The notes under the pieces were generated by a model. It was not told where the DNA came from and searched no databases. It saw only the letters and a program-made list of their open reading frames with translations. Position numbers and translations under genes: made by a program. Of a stretch of 40,627 nucleotides of DNA, positions 7,615-15,567 are shown one piece after another. This stretch comes from an uncultured Ruminococcus sp. (GTDB lineage: Bacteria > Bacillota > Clostridia > Oscillospirales > Ruminococcaceae). Numbering within the stretch: position 1 is the first letter of the stretch; each line of letters opens with the position of its first letter. The stretch is from the NCBI GenBank assembly GCA_900550695.1, contig URTF01000011.1, positions 1 through 40,627 on the forward strand, in the 5' to 3' direction.

Positions 7615-7643
7615 ATTATATCATTTTTCTTAATTTTTGTCAA
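7615..7643 (-). promoter_or_regulatory. Consensus sigma-A promoter of the exporter unit
   Basis: Perfect TTGACA (7638-7643), 17-bp spacer and perfect TATAAT (7615-7620) on the minus strand. Transcription would begin near 7608, giving a leader of about 180 nt that contains the putative riboswitch. A fully consensus promoter fits control exerted at the RNA level. Confidence 0.9.
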
Positions 7644-7663
7644 GCTGTTTGTTAATATCCAGA

Positions 7664-7705
7664 TAAAAAAATCACCGCAGCGGGATTTTCATCCGCTGCG
7701 GTGAT
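7664..7705 (-). terminator. Strong intrinsic terminator after the giant secreted protein
   Basis: Perfect 13-bp stem, ATCACCGCAGCGG (7671-7683) with CCGCTGCGGTGAT (7693-7705), 9-nt loop, followed on the minus strand by a run of T (7665-7670). It lies about 90 nt past the stop of the giant gene and just before the exporter promoter, insulating the two units. Confidence 0.9.
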
Positions 7706-7710
7706 AATAC

Positions 7711-7756
7711 CAAACACCAATAAAACTATATTGTATAGTTTTTAATTGTTGTTTAG
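7711..7756. repeat. 46-bp palindromic element, TATACTAAACACCA family
   Basis: Arm CAAACACCAATAAAACTATA (7711-7730) is followed after 3 nt by its imperfect complement (7734-7756). The ends match those of the 96-bp element at 5511-5606. It lies between the giant gene's stop and its terminator. Confidence 0.6.
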
Positions 7757-7794
7757 TATAAATCGTCAGAACCACGCTGTCAGATAGTTACGTC

Positions 7795-10700
7795 TTATGA
7801 CACGATTGCGCCTGTGCCTTCGATCTTGCCGTTACCCTCTTCCTCAGCATTGAAACCTGAACCCTTTGGTGCTGTGATCTTAAGAGTTCCCTTTGCTTTC
7901 CTGAGTGTTACATTATTGCCAATAACAAGGTTGCCGGTAAGAGTGATATCGGAAGAAACTGTGATATAAATTCTATCTACTTCGCGGGAAACAACAAACT
8001 CAATAACCGAATACTTACCCTTTGCAGGGAACTTGATCGATTTAGGTGACCAGCTCTCGGTAAGACGGATTGTAAATCCTGCATTCGCATCGTTGATCCT
8101 TGTGATATCTGCAAGAGCGTCCTCGGGTGAGCTGTATGCACGTTTTGTAGCGGATCCGTTAGATGCGCAAGTCACGATAACAGCATCGGATCTATAACTG
8201 ATATAGATCTTATTGCCCTTGCGGACTGCTGCGTAAAGTACATCGAGTTCTGTTTCAGCACCTTTCACGCCGAAACGAATTGTTCCGTCTGGGAAATCAC
8301 CTGTGATCGCTGCAAGATACTTGCCTTCACCGAGCATCGGGAATGTGATAGATTTTCCGGTGTTTTCGATATTACCGAGTTTGACCTTTGCAGCGTTCTT
8401 TTCGGCATAAACGAGCTTACCGCCTTCCGGAACGAGCTTTGCGCAGGTGAAACCTGACTTTTCGGAAAGTGTAACAACCGAAGAAATCGTGAATGAACCA
8501 ACATTTACATTGCCGCTGATATTAACTGCAATATTTTCATCGAATACTGCGCTGCCCTTGCCTGTGATATTTGCGATATTGCATACCTTGCTGTCCTTAT
8601 CGGAAAGTGTTCCCTTGCAGGTAAATGTGTATGCACCTGTGTTGATGCTGATAGGAACGATAGTACCGTTCTTTACCTTGTTGATAGAAATGCCCGAATT
8701 AATTGTGGTATCACCTGTGAGAACGAGGTCAGATGTCGTTTCAACAGTAACACTGCCTGTAAATCTGCTTGTGAATTCGATCGACTTATACTTCTTTGCA
8801 GCAGGCATTGTGAGCTTGTTTACCTTGACTGTACCTGCGTTATCGAGGATATAGAATTTGTAAATTGCCTCCGGATCGTTTGCAGCTGTGATGCCTGCGA
8901 TAGCATTTTCAAATGTATCGTAGTAGCAGCCTGCATGAACATTCTCGTTCATAACGAGCATTGTATTATCGTAAGAACCTGCGATAAGCTTATTGCCCGA
9001 ACGAATTGCGTAGGCAGTATTTTCACCGGAAGATACTGCGATGCCGCCGAGAACTGCACATGTAATGTTTGCAAGATATGTGCCTTCGGAAATCGATGCA
9101 TTGTCTGTGGAAACGAGCTCAAGTCCTGCTTTGTAGATCGTGCCGAACTTGATCTTTGATGCGTTTGCGAAAGCATACTTGATCGTTGCAGCGAACTCGT
9201 CCGATTCCAATGAAGTGAGCTTGCCTGTAAGTGTGAGAGGTGCTTTGCCAACGAGTTCAAGTGTGCCGTTGAGCTCCATGTTGTCTGCGGCAACGGATGT
9301 GTAAACTACATTCGTTCCTTTGAGCGTAATGCTGCTCTTCTTCGAGCCTGAAAGCTTGCCGAAGTTGTTTGCGTTGTCCTTGTATGAGATCTTGCCGCTG
9401 CAAACAAAGGCATAAGTGCCTGCATTGACATTCATAGGAACGATCTCATTGTTCTTGTCAAGCTTGTTAATAGTAACATTGGTGCCGATCGTGAAGTTGC
9501 CCGTAAGAGTAAGGTCACTGTTTGTCTTGATAGTTGCCGATTTGCCTTCACCAGCGAAAATAAGCTGTTTGTACTTCTTTGCTCCCGGAAGAGTGAGCTT
9601 TGAAAGTTCAACTTCTTCGCCGAAGAAAATTTCATATACTGCCTCGGAGTCTGCAACTGTGTTAATGTCCTTGATGATGCTGTCATAGCTGTCATAGTAG
9701 CCGATCCTGCCGTTAACGCTTACCTTGATAAGGTTATCGGTGTTCTTTGGCTTTGCGATAAGCTGTGTGCCGGACTTAACAATGTAGTAGCCGACTTCCT
9801 GCTCATCTGTGTCAATGTTTTCATTAACAGGGATAAAGTGATCTGCGTATTTGCCCTTGATATTTGCGATAGTTTTGATAGTTTTGAGTTCAAGAGTATT
9901 GCCCTCGGAGTCAAGAAGAACAAGTTTAACTGTCTTATTGCCCACAAAACCTGTCTTGCCGATATCCGCAGGCTTTTTGCTCTCATAGAGGTAAAGCTTT
10001 GCGTCTTCTCCGCGAGATTCGATACCCACTGCGGAGAATGTGCCCTTTACTGCGAGCGACTCGTTGATCTCGAGCAATGCCTTTGCAGTGAAATTGCCGC
10101 CGACCATAACATCAGCTCTGACGTCAAGCTTATCACTTACGAACGAATTTGCTGCCTTTTCGGAATAGCCTGCATTCGGAACTGCTATATCGTAGTCGAT
10201 CTCGTCGAGAATGATATCTGTTGCTGTTACAGAACCCTTGATTTCAGCATGAGAGATATAAAGATCGTTTGCTGTAACATTGCCGTTTACTTTAGACTCG
10301 TCAAGGTTGACCCTGCCGCTTGAAGTAATGTTTGCAAGACCTGCATTAGCCGCATTGCTGTCAACAATGCCCTCAATTACAAATGAATGAAAGAGCAAGC
10401 CTTTAAGTGTGAGAATATTTTTACCTGCCGCAATGTTATATGCAACGCCCGTGTACTTATTGGTTTTATTATCTTTCTTTACACTTGCAAGGATAACATT
10501 ATCAAATGTTGTATTGCCCGTAAGTGTGATATTGCCTGTGAACGAAAGCACCTTTGCTCCCTTGAATGTGAGCTCGCTGTATGTGCCTGCCTTTGGCATC
10601 TTGAATGTTCCGACATTAACGTTGTCAAGAAGTGTTACCACGTAAGGCTGTTCGTAACCCAGTGCTGCCTTTCTTGACTCGATCGTGCTGACAACATCCG

Positions 10701-13700
10701 TCCATGATGCGAATTTAAGTTCAGAAACATCATGTGTTATTTCAACACTCATTACAACTTCGCCAACGCAGAGGTCGCTGCCTTTTCTGGTAAGAGTATA
10801 GCCGTTATCGTTCTCCTTTTCTGATTTGACTTTTTCTTCATCAAGCTTGAATACGGACATATCGGCTGTCTTGGCTGTGATGATCTTCTGTCCTACTGTA
10901 AATCCGTCAGCGTTTTCTGTCGTTACAGTGATGCTGCCCTTTGCTGTTCCTGTTACTGTTACAGGCTTTGTGTTCTTGTCATAAACAATAGCAGCATCGT
11001 CATGCAGGCCTTCAATATCCTTTACAGTAACGGAAGAACCGGCGTTCTTAACGTTGAGCTTGCAGTCGCCTATAAGAAGCTTTCCGACATTGATCGTACC
11101 GCAGTCAAGGTCAGCACTGATATGCATTGTGCCGAAGCCTGTGACAGCGCATGGAGCCATATTGGTTTCAACTCTCAAAGTTCCCTTTGCAGTACCTTTG
11201 ATTGTTTTGAGATCAGCTGATTTTAAATTGGAAACAAGCAGATCCTTTGCCGCAGAGATCGTAAGTCCCTTTGAACTCTTTGTTGTGATATTGACTGTAT
11301 CTATACGAACTTCGGTCGGGAATGTTACTGTGTCTGCATCAACAGTGATCGTGCATCCCTCAGGACCGCCGCCGACAGAGCTGATATAAACAAGACCTGC
11401 CTTTGAAGGCATTGTCATCTTTGCTGTTTCAACATCATCAGCAAGCAGAATAGAAATAGACTTGCCTGCAAGGTTCTTGTCAGCGTTGACAGCTGCAACA
11501 GCCTCATCGAATGTTGCGAAAGAACCTATAACCGTCGGCTCGTCCATAAACTGAACATGAACTCTCGGCGTTGTTACCTTAACTTCTGTGCCTACCTTAT
11601 AAACAGCATACGCTACTGTATCGCTTTCTTTGCCGGGGATTATTTGACCGTCTTCAACCGTATCGGGTACATAGACCGACTTAAAGCAGGTCGCAGGAGC
11701 TGTCTTTGCATTTATGATAGTTGTGCCGTTTTCAGCAGCGATACTTCCTATCTTTGTGCCAACGAGAGTATCTGCAAGAACAAGGTTGATCTTTGCAGTA
11801 CCGTTGCAGGTGACCTTGCCCGTGATAGTTACGTTTGCACCATTTTTAACGCGGAGATCCAAATCGCCGGTTACTGTGACCGTACCGATAGTTGCATCGG
11901 ACACGAGGTCAAGTGCAGCATATTCTTCAGTTGTTGCTGTAACATTGCCAAGATCGATGCTCTTTGCGCCGTTATTATCAACAGATGCTGAAATTCCTTT
12001 AAGAACAAGTGACTTGAGGTTTATCTCGGAGTCCTTATCAAATGCGATCCATACATTATTGACTGTAACAGTCGCTTTTGCAGCGGTTACCTTTTTGGAA
12101 AGAATTGCTTTTGAGTCAAAGATAACGTCACAGTTAGCTGTAAAGCCGTTTGTGAAGTTGTAAGTTGCTTTGATGTAAGAAGTGGTAGTTGATATGCTGT
12201 CAAAAGTGATAGACTTCGCATTTTCGAGCGTTACATTTTGGGAAATGACAACAGAGCTGTCACTTTCATCGCCTACAAATTTGATGACATAATCAGCCTT
12301 TGTGTTTTTAAGTCTGCTGATATAATGGATAGCAGCCTCGACGGTCGCAGTCTTGTTAACTACAGTTCCGTCAACGCTTACAGTGAACTTTACATCCTCT
12401 TCGAGAACATAGTTGTCATCGTGATTGTCATAGGAATAATCGGTCGAGGTACACTTGCTTGTGGAGTAAATTTTGGAATAACCCTCAAAAGCGTGGTGTT
12501 CCTTTGTGAACGGGTCATCGGTAACGTTGAAGAAATCGTAAGTATAGTCACCCAAAGTCGCCTGATACTTTGGTTCAACATCGCTCCATGTTGCGTCCAG
12601 GTTATACCACTGACCGTCAATTCTGATCTGGTTCCATGCGTGACCGCCCATGCGGACATAGCTCTTGCCGTTGTAGCCGTAAGCCATACCAACAACGTAT
12701 CTTACTTCAAGGTCGCCGAGATCGTATGTTTCCGTAACAGCATTGATAAGGAGCTGTGTACATTTTGCGTAGGATTCACATACGCATACGCCGTGAAGAA
12801 GAAGTCCCGTCACGTCATGGTCGAAAGGACTTTCGCCGCTTTTGCCAAGTTCGGGATCGTAGATGGTGTTTTTGCAAAGGTAATCATGGATATACCATTC
12901 TGCACTGTAGCCGTTTGCATAAACCGCTGCACCGTCAACGATCTTATCGATCTTTTCATAGAGGGCTGTTTTAGCAGCCTGACGCTTTTCGCCGTTCGCA
13001 TAATCGGGAACTTCAGTTTCCATAACAACGGCACAATATACCTTGCCGCTCGAATTTCTGAAGTTATAGCCCTGCATTGCATGACCGAACCAGAAAAGCT
13101 GCGGATTATCATACGTCAATGCGTTGTAAGCTGTCCAGATATCATTGAACGAAGTACCCGGTTCGCAGAATACATATCCCTGAAGATCCTTCGGATATAC
13201 ATAATCGGAATTCTTCGATAAGTTTTTGCCGAAATAGTAAGCGGTGTTTGTCGAACCGTCATTATATGTATATGTATATATATATCCATAATCTTCTTCG
13301 TTGGAATCAATTTCTTCAGCACGAGCCAAAAGCGTTTCATATGCCTTTTTCTGCTTTGCGTTAAGCGCATTGTAGCCCTCGGACGATGAATAAATTGTCG
13401 GCTTATAGGAATTTACCGAAAGGTTTTCGCTGATCTCAAAGCCTTCGGGAAGACCAAATATATCACTGTTGACAATGATATAGTTTGGGAGTACCTCATC
13501 GCCGTATTTTTCGAGAACGTCGGTCGTTCCTATTATTTCCGTGTTTGAGGCATTGAGTAAATTATTTCCGTCAGTTGTTTCGTCAGCTGCCGCATCTTCG
13601 GCAGTTCCTTCCGTCTTGTCTTCATCGCTGTCATTTTCATCACTGTCAGGGTCGGTTTCACCGTTGTCGGAGCTGTCCTCTCCGTTATCGGTGCTGCCGT

Positions 13701-13908
13701 CTTCATCTTCGGGATCGGTTTCACCGCCGTCAGAATCAGAGTCACCCTCTTTGGTTTCATCGCCGTCTGTGCTGCCGTTTCCGGCTTCAGCACTTGCGCT
13801 GGTTTCAGCGAACGATGGTATTGTTGTAAGACCTGCACCCGACGGGGAAAGGATCATTCCCAGTGCGAGAAGACCTGCAACAATGCGCTTTTTCATTGTA
13901 CCGTTCAT
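7795..13908 (-). CDS. Giant secreted protein: transglutaminase-like domain plus tandem beta-solenoid modules
   Basis: About 2,037 residues, exported by an N-terminal signal peptide (KKR then a hydrophobic core, cleavage probably after SFA at about residue 34). A strongly acidic Asp/Glu/Ser/Thr linker covers about 38-116. A transglutaminase-like domain follows with its catalytic triad candidates Cys375 or Cys377 (HGVCVCESYAKC), His423 (GGHAWN) and Asp438 (NLDATW). From about residue 500 to the end, about six related modules of 200-290 residues recur, each with a short globular lead-in, a motif such as LTMPAAKKYKSIEF and a beta-strand run such as DLTLTGNFTIGTNVTI, suggesting a beta-solenoid. 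There is no LPXTG, dockerin or SLH anchor. The start at 13908 is chosen for the signal peptide; its AAAGGA site is about 14 nt away. A surface or matrix role is inferred; substrate unknown. Confidence 0.85.
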   Translation of the reverse strand: MNGTMKKRIVAGLLALGMILSPSGAGLTTIPSFAETSASAEAGNGSTDGDETKEGDSDSDGGETDPEDEDGSTDNGEDSSDNGETDPDSDENDSDEDKTEGTAEDAAADETTDGNNLLNASNTEIIGTTDVLEKYGDEVLPNYIIVNSDIFGLPEGFEISENLSVNSYKPTIYSSSEGYNALNAKQKKAYETLLARAEEIDSNEEDYGYIYTYTYNDGSTNTAYYFGKNLSKNSDYVYPKDLQGYVFCEPGTSFNDIWTAYNALTYDNPQLFWFGHAMQGYNFRNSSGKVYCAVVMETEVPDYANGEKRQAAKTALYEKIDKIVDGAAVYANGYSAEWYIHDYLCKNTIYDPELGKSGESPFDHDVTGLLLHGVCVCESYAKCTQLLINAVTETYDLGDLEVRYVVGMAYGYNGKSYVRMGGHAWNQIRIDGQWYNLDATWSDVEPKYQATLGDYTYDFFNVTDDPFTKEHHAFEGYSKIYSTSKCTSTDYSYDNHDDNYVLEEDVKFTVSVDGTVVNKTATVEAAIHYISRLKNTKADYVIKFVGDESDSSVVISQNVTLENAKSITFDSISTTTSYIKATYNFTNGFTANCDVIFDSKAILSKKVTAAKATVTVNNVWIAFDKDSEINLKSLVLKGISASVDNNGAKSIDLGNVTATTEEYAALDLVSDATIGTVTVTGDLDLRVKNGANVTITGKVTCNGTAKINLVLADTLVGTKIGSIAAENGTTIINAKTAPATCFKSVYVPDTVEDGQIIPGKESDTVAYAVYKVGTEVKVTTPRVHVQFMDEPTVIGSFATFDEAVAAVNADKNLAGKSISILLADDVETAKMTMPSKAGLVYISSVGGGPEGCTITVDADTVTFPTEVRIDTVNITTKSSKGLTISAAKDLLVSNLKSADLKTIKGTAKGTLRVETNMAPCAVTGFGTMHISADLDCGTINVGKLLIGDCKLNVKNAGSSVTVKDIEGLHDDAAIVYDKNTKPVTVTGTAKGSITVTTENADGFTVGQKIITAKTADMSVFKLDEEKVKSEKENDNGYTLTRKGSDLCVGEVVMSVEITHDVSELKFASWTDVVSTIESRKAALGYEQPYVVTLLDNVNVGTFKMPKAGTYSELTFKGAKVLSFTGNITLTGNTTFDNVILASVKKDNKTNKYTGVAYNIAAGKNILTLKGLLFHSFVIEGIVDSNAANAGLANITSSGRVNLDESKVNGNVTANDLYISHAEIKGSVTATDIILDEIDYDIAVPNAGYSEKAANSFVSDKLDVRADVMVGGNFTAKALLEINESLAVKGTFSAVGIESRGEDAKLYLYESKKPADIGKTGFVGNKTVKLVLLDSEGNTLELKTIKTIANIKGKYADHFIPVNENIDTDEQEVGYYIVKSGTQLIAKPKNTDNLIKVSVNGRIGYYDSYDSIIKDINTVADSEAVYEIFFGEEVELSKLTLPGAKKYKQLIFAGEGKSATIKTNSDLTLTGNFTIGTNVTINKLDKNNEIVPMNVNAGTYAFVCSGKISYKDNANNFGKLSGSKKSSITLKGTNVVYTSVAADNMELNGTLELVGKAPLTLTGKLTSLESDEFAATIKYAFANASKIKFGTIYKAGLELVSTDNASISEGTYLANITCAVLGGIAVSSGENTAYAIRSGNKLIAGSYDNTMLVMNENVHAGCYYDTFENAIAGITAANDPEAIYKFYILDNAGTVKVNKLTMPAAKKYKSIEFTSRFTGSVTVETTSDLVLTGDTTINSGISINKVKNGTIVPISINTGAYTFTCKGTLSDKDSKVCNIANITGKGSAVFDENIAVNISGNVNVGSFTISSVVTLSEKSGFTCAKLVPEGGKLVYAEKNAAKVKLGNIENTGKSITFPMLGEGKYLAAITGDFPDGTIRFGVKGAETELDVLYAAVRKGNKIYISYRSDAVIVTCASNGSATKRAYSSPEDALADITRINDANAGFTIRLTESWSPKSIKFPAKGKYSVIEFVVSREVDRIYITVSSDITLTGNLVIGNNVTLRKAKGTLKITAPKGSGFNAEEEGNGKIEGTGAIVS

Positions 13909-14022
13909 ACTTCTATGACCATTCCTTTCTTGATTTTGCCCCGACAAAAATATCCCCGATGTCAAAGGCTTGATTTTACAGTATTACACCGCTAAAGCAC
14001 AGTGCATACTGAACATATTACT

Positions 14023-14051
14023 ATTATATCACAATATATTCATTTTTTCAA
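14023..14051 (-). promoter_or_regulatory. Sigma-A promoter of the giant protein gene
   Basis: Minus-strand TTGAAA (14046-14051), 17-bp spacer and TATAAT (14023-14028). The start would be near 14016, with a leader of about 108 nt. The stretch 13909-14287 holds this promoter, an inverted repeat at 14131-14150 and a weak AT-rich hairpin at 14191-14215; I see no gene in it. Confidence 0.7.
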
Positions 14052-14130
14052 TCCTTTTTTTGCTCAATTATAACCGATATATTGACAAAAAACGTCCCTT
14101 GTTTTGTTAAATTATTCAAAAGATACACAA

Positions 14131-14150
14131 CTGTCCATATTTTGGGACAG
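14131..14150. promoter_or_regulatory. Candidate operator, CTGTCC-N8-GGACAG
   Basis: A perfect 6-bp inverted repeat with an 8-bp AT-rich centre, about 80 bp upstream of the giant gene's -35 box. No T-run follows directly on either strand, so a protein-binding site is more likely than a terminator. No regulator is assigned. Confidence 0.3.
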
Positions 14151-14190
14151 TAAAATCGGCTTTTTCGTTACTTTCTGAGAAATTTATTAA

Positions 14191-14215
14191 AAAATCATAA
14201 AAAATATATTATGAT
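14191..14215 (-). terminator. Weak AT-rich hairpin, possible terminator
   Basis: ATCATAA (14194-14200) and TTATGAT (14209-14215) pair, with six T following on the minus strand. It is 73 nt past the stop of the zinc-ribbon membrane protein. The stem has little GC, so termination is uncertain. Confidence 0.3.
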
Positions 14216-14287
14216 CATTATAAAAGAGCAATTGTCTACCGAAACAGTCCTTCCGTCAAGGCAGTCCTTTGCCGAAAGCATCGGAGA

Positions 14288-15268
14288 TCAGCTCTCTTTT
14301 TTATCCGATATTTCAAGCAGCGCCTGACAGCTCGGACAGCGTGTATCTCTTCCGGACATATAAGACGCACCGCAGTAAGGGCACTTCTCCTCGTGAAACG
14401 CCTCCGCAGGCTGTTCTATCGGACATTCCACCGCATTTCTGTACTTTCTGTTAGGGTCGTGGAAAACCATAAGATACGCATGAACGCCGATAAATCCGAC
14501 AAATATCATCAGTATCAGAATAGCTGTCGGGTCGATCTTTACTTTCATTATCCTGTCGGAAAGCTCATCGAATGAATCGCACAGCGCATCATTTACCGAA
14601 ACCGATCTGTCGGTAAGAAGATGCTGGAGCCGCAAAGTAAAGCTGTCCGCCGTATTTACGGTAAGTATGCTGTCCGTGTCATCGCCCTGCATACCCTCCC
14701 AGTACCAGTCGCTGAAATCGTCATCGGGCATTTTCGGCTCGGAATAAACTATCAGCCAGTGCTTTTCGTCACGGAAAGAATTCACATAAAGATCATAGGC
14801 ATAATTTTCAAGTGAATCGTATTTTTCCTGCCATTCCTCATTGCAGACCGTAAAAACCGCAGGTGTGATGCCGGTTTTGTCCAGAAAATTTTCAAGCGAG
14901 CTTTTCAGCCTTTCCGTATCATCGAGTACATTTATCCCGTCCTTCACGACCACAGCGGTATTATAGTCAGCCGAAATCTTCTGCGGCGGCAGTATCGTTC
15001 CACGCATTATAAGACCTATGCCCAATATGAACGGAAGGTAGAATATCAGCATCAGAAAACGCAGCGGACTGCGCTTTTTTGTTATATCATAGTCGGCATA
15101 AATATATGTCGGCGTATTTCTGTGCAAATACACAAATCTCCTTGAACCCGAAAAATAGGACGAGCGGACGTGCCGTCTCGGCGCTGACCCTGAACCCGAA
15201 CGGCGGGATCTGTGCGAACTGCTGTGAGAACCGCCTCTGTGAGAGCCTCCTCCAGATGAATGCGGCAT
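14288..15268 (-). CDS. Membrane protein with Ser/Gly/His/Arg-rich N-terminus and C-terminal zinc ribbon
   Basis: A 326-residue protein I cannot assign to a named function. Order of parts: low-complexity Ser/Gly/His/Arg segment (1-45), membrane segment (about 71-90), an extracytoplasmic or cytoplasmic globular domain (about 95-240) with a TPM-like look (a WLIVYSEP core and a GDDTDSILT stretch), second membrane segment (about 249-268) and a zinc ribbon with Cys296, Cys299, Cys311 and Cys314. ATG at 15268 follows AAGGAGG. It has its own promoter and is divergent from the glycosidase gene. TPM-domain proteins act in photosystem repair in plants or are of unknown function in bacteria, so the resemblance does not define a role here. 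Confidence 0.8.
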   Translation of the reverse strand: MPHSSGGGSHRGGSHSSSHRSRRSGSGSAPRRHVRSSYFSGSRRFVYLHRNTPTYIYADYDITKKRSPLRFLMLIFYLPFILGIGLIMRGTILPPQKISADYNTAVVVKDGINVLDDTERLKSSLENFLDKTGITPAVFTVCNEEWQEKYDSLENYAYDLYVNSFRDEKHWLIVYSEPKMPDDDFSDWYWEGMQGDDTDSILTVNTADSFTLRLQHLLTDRSVSVNDALCDSFDELSDRIMKVKIDPTAILILMIFVGFIGVHAYLMVFHDPNRKYRNAVECPIEQPAEAFHEEKCPYCGASYMSGRDTRCPSCQALLEISDKKES

Positions 15269-15311
15269 AAGCTATACCTCCTTATATCAAAAATTGTAAT
15301 TTTTCAGATAA

Positions 15312-15340
15312 ATTGTAACATACAATTCACATAAAATCAA
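15312..15340 (-). promoter_or_regulatory. Sigma-A promoter of the zinc-ribbon membrane protein
   Basis: Minus-strand TTGATT (15335-15340), 17-bp spacer and TACAAT (15312-15317), about 45 bp upstream of the start codon. Confidence 0.65.
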
Positions 15341-15370
15341 GGTCACATCTAAAAATATATACATTGTTTC

Positions 15371-15420
15371 AACGGGTGAACGTAGTCCGAAGAACTTGCC
15401 GACAAAAAAACACACCCGTT
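15371..15420. promoter_or_regulatory. Inverted repeat between divergent promoters
   Basis: AACGGGTG (15371-15378) and CACCCGTT (15413-15420) are perfect inverted repeats 34 bp apart, between the promoters of the membrane protein and the glycosidase. The half-sites could bind a regulator such as the nearby AraC protein, but the orientation and spacing are only suggestive. Confidence 0.35.
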
Positions 15421-15482
15421 CGTTCGGAAGTCAGAAAAATTATAAAATCAAAGAAATTTCCACCTTTTTTTCTCTTTATCTA

Positions 15483-15511
15483 CTGACAAACGGACTATGA
15501 TGCTGTATAAT
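15483..15511 (+). promoter_or_regulatory. Sigma-A promoter of the GH127-type glycosidase
   Basis: CTGACA (15483-15488), 17-bp spacer and perfect TATAAT (15506-15511) on the plus strand, with a leader of about 50 nt to the ATG at 15568. Confidence 0.75.
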
Positions 15512-15567
15512 ATGTAAAGATCAATATGTTTCCGATTTTTATCCTATCAATTACGGAGGTAAAGCCT

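Noticed and set aside
12238..13221. 327-residue open frame on the plus strand
   Set aside because: It lies wholly antisense to the signal-peptide and transglutaminase-like part of the giant gene, has no ribosome-binding site and encodes no recognisable domain.
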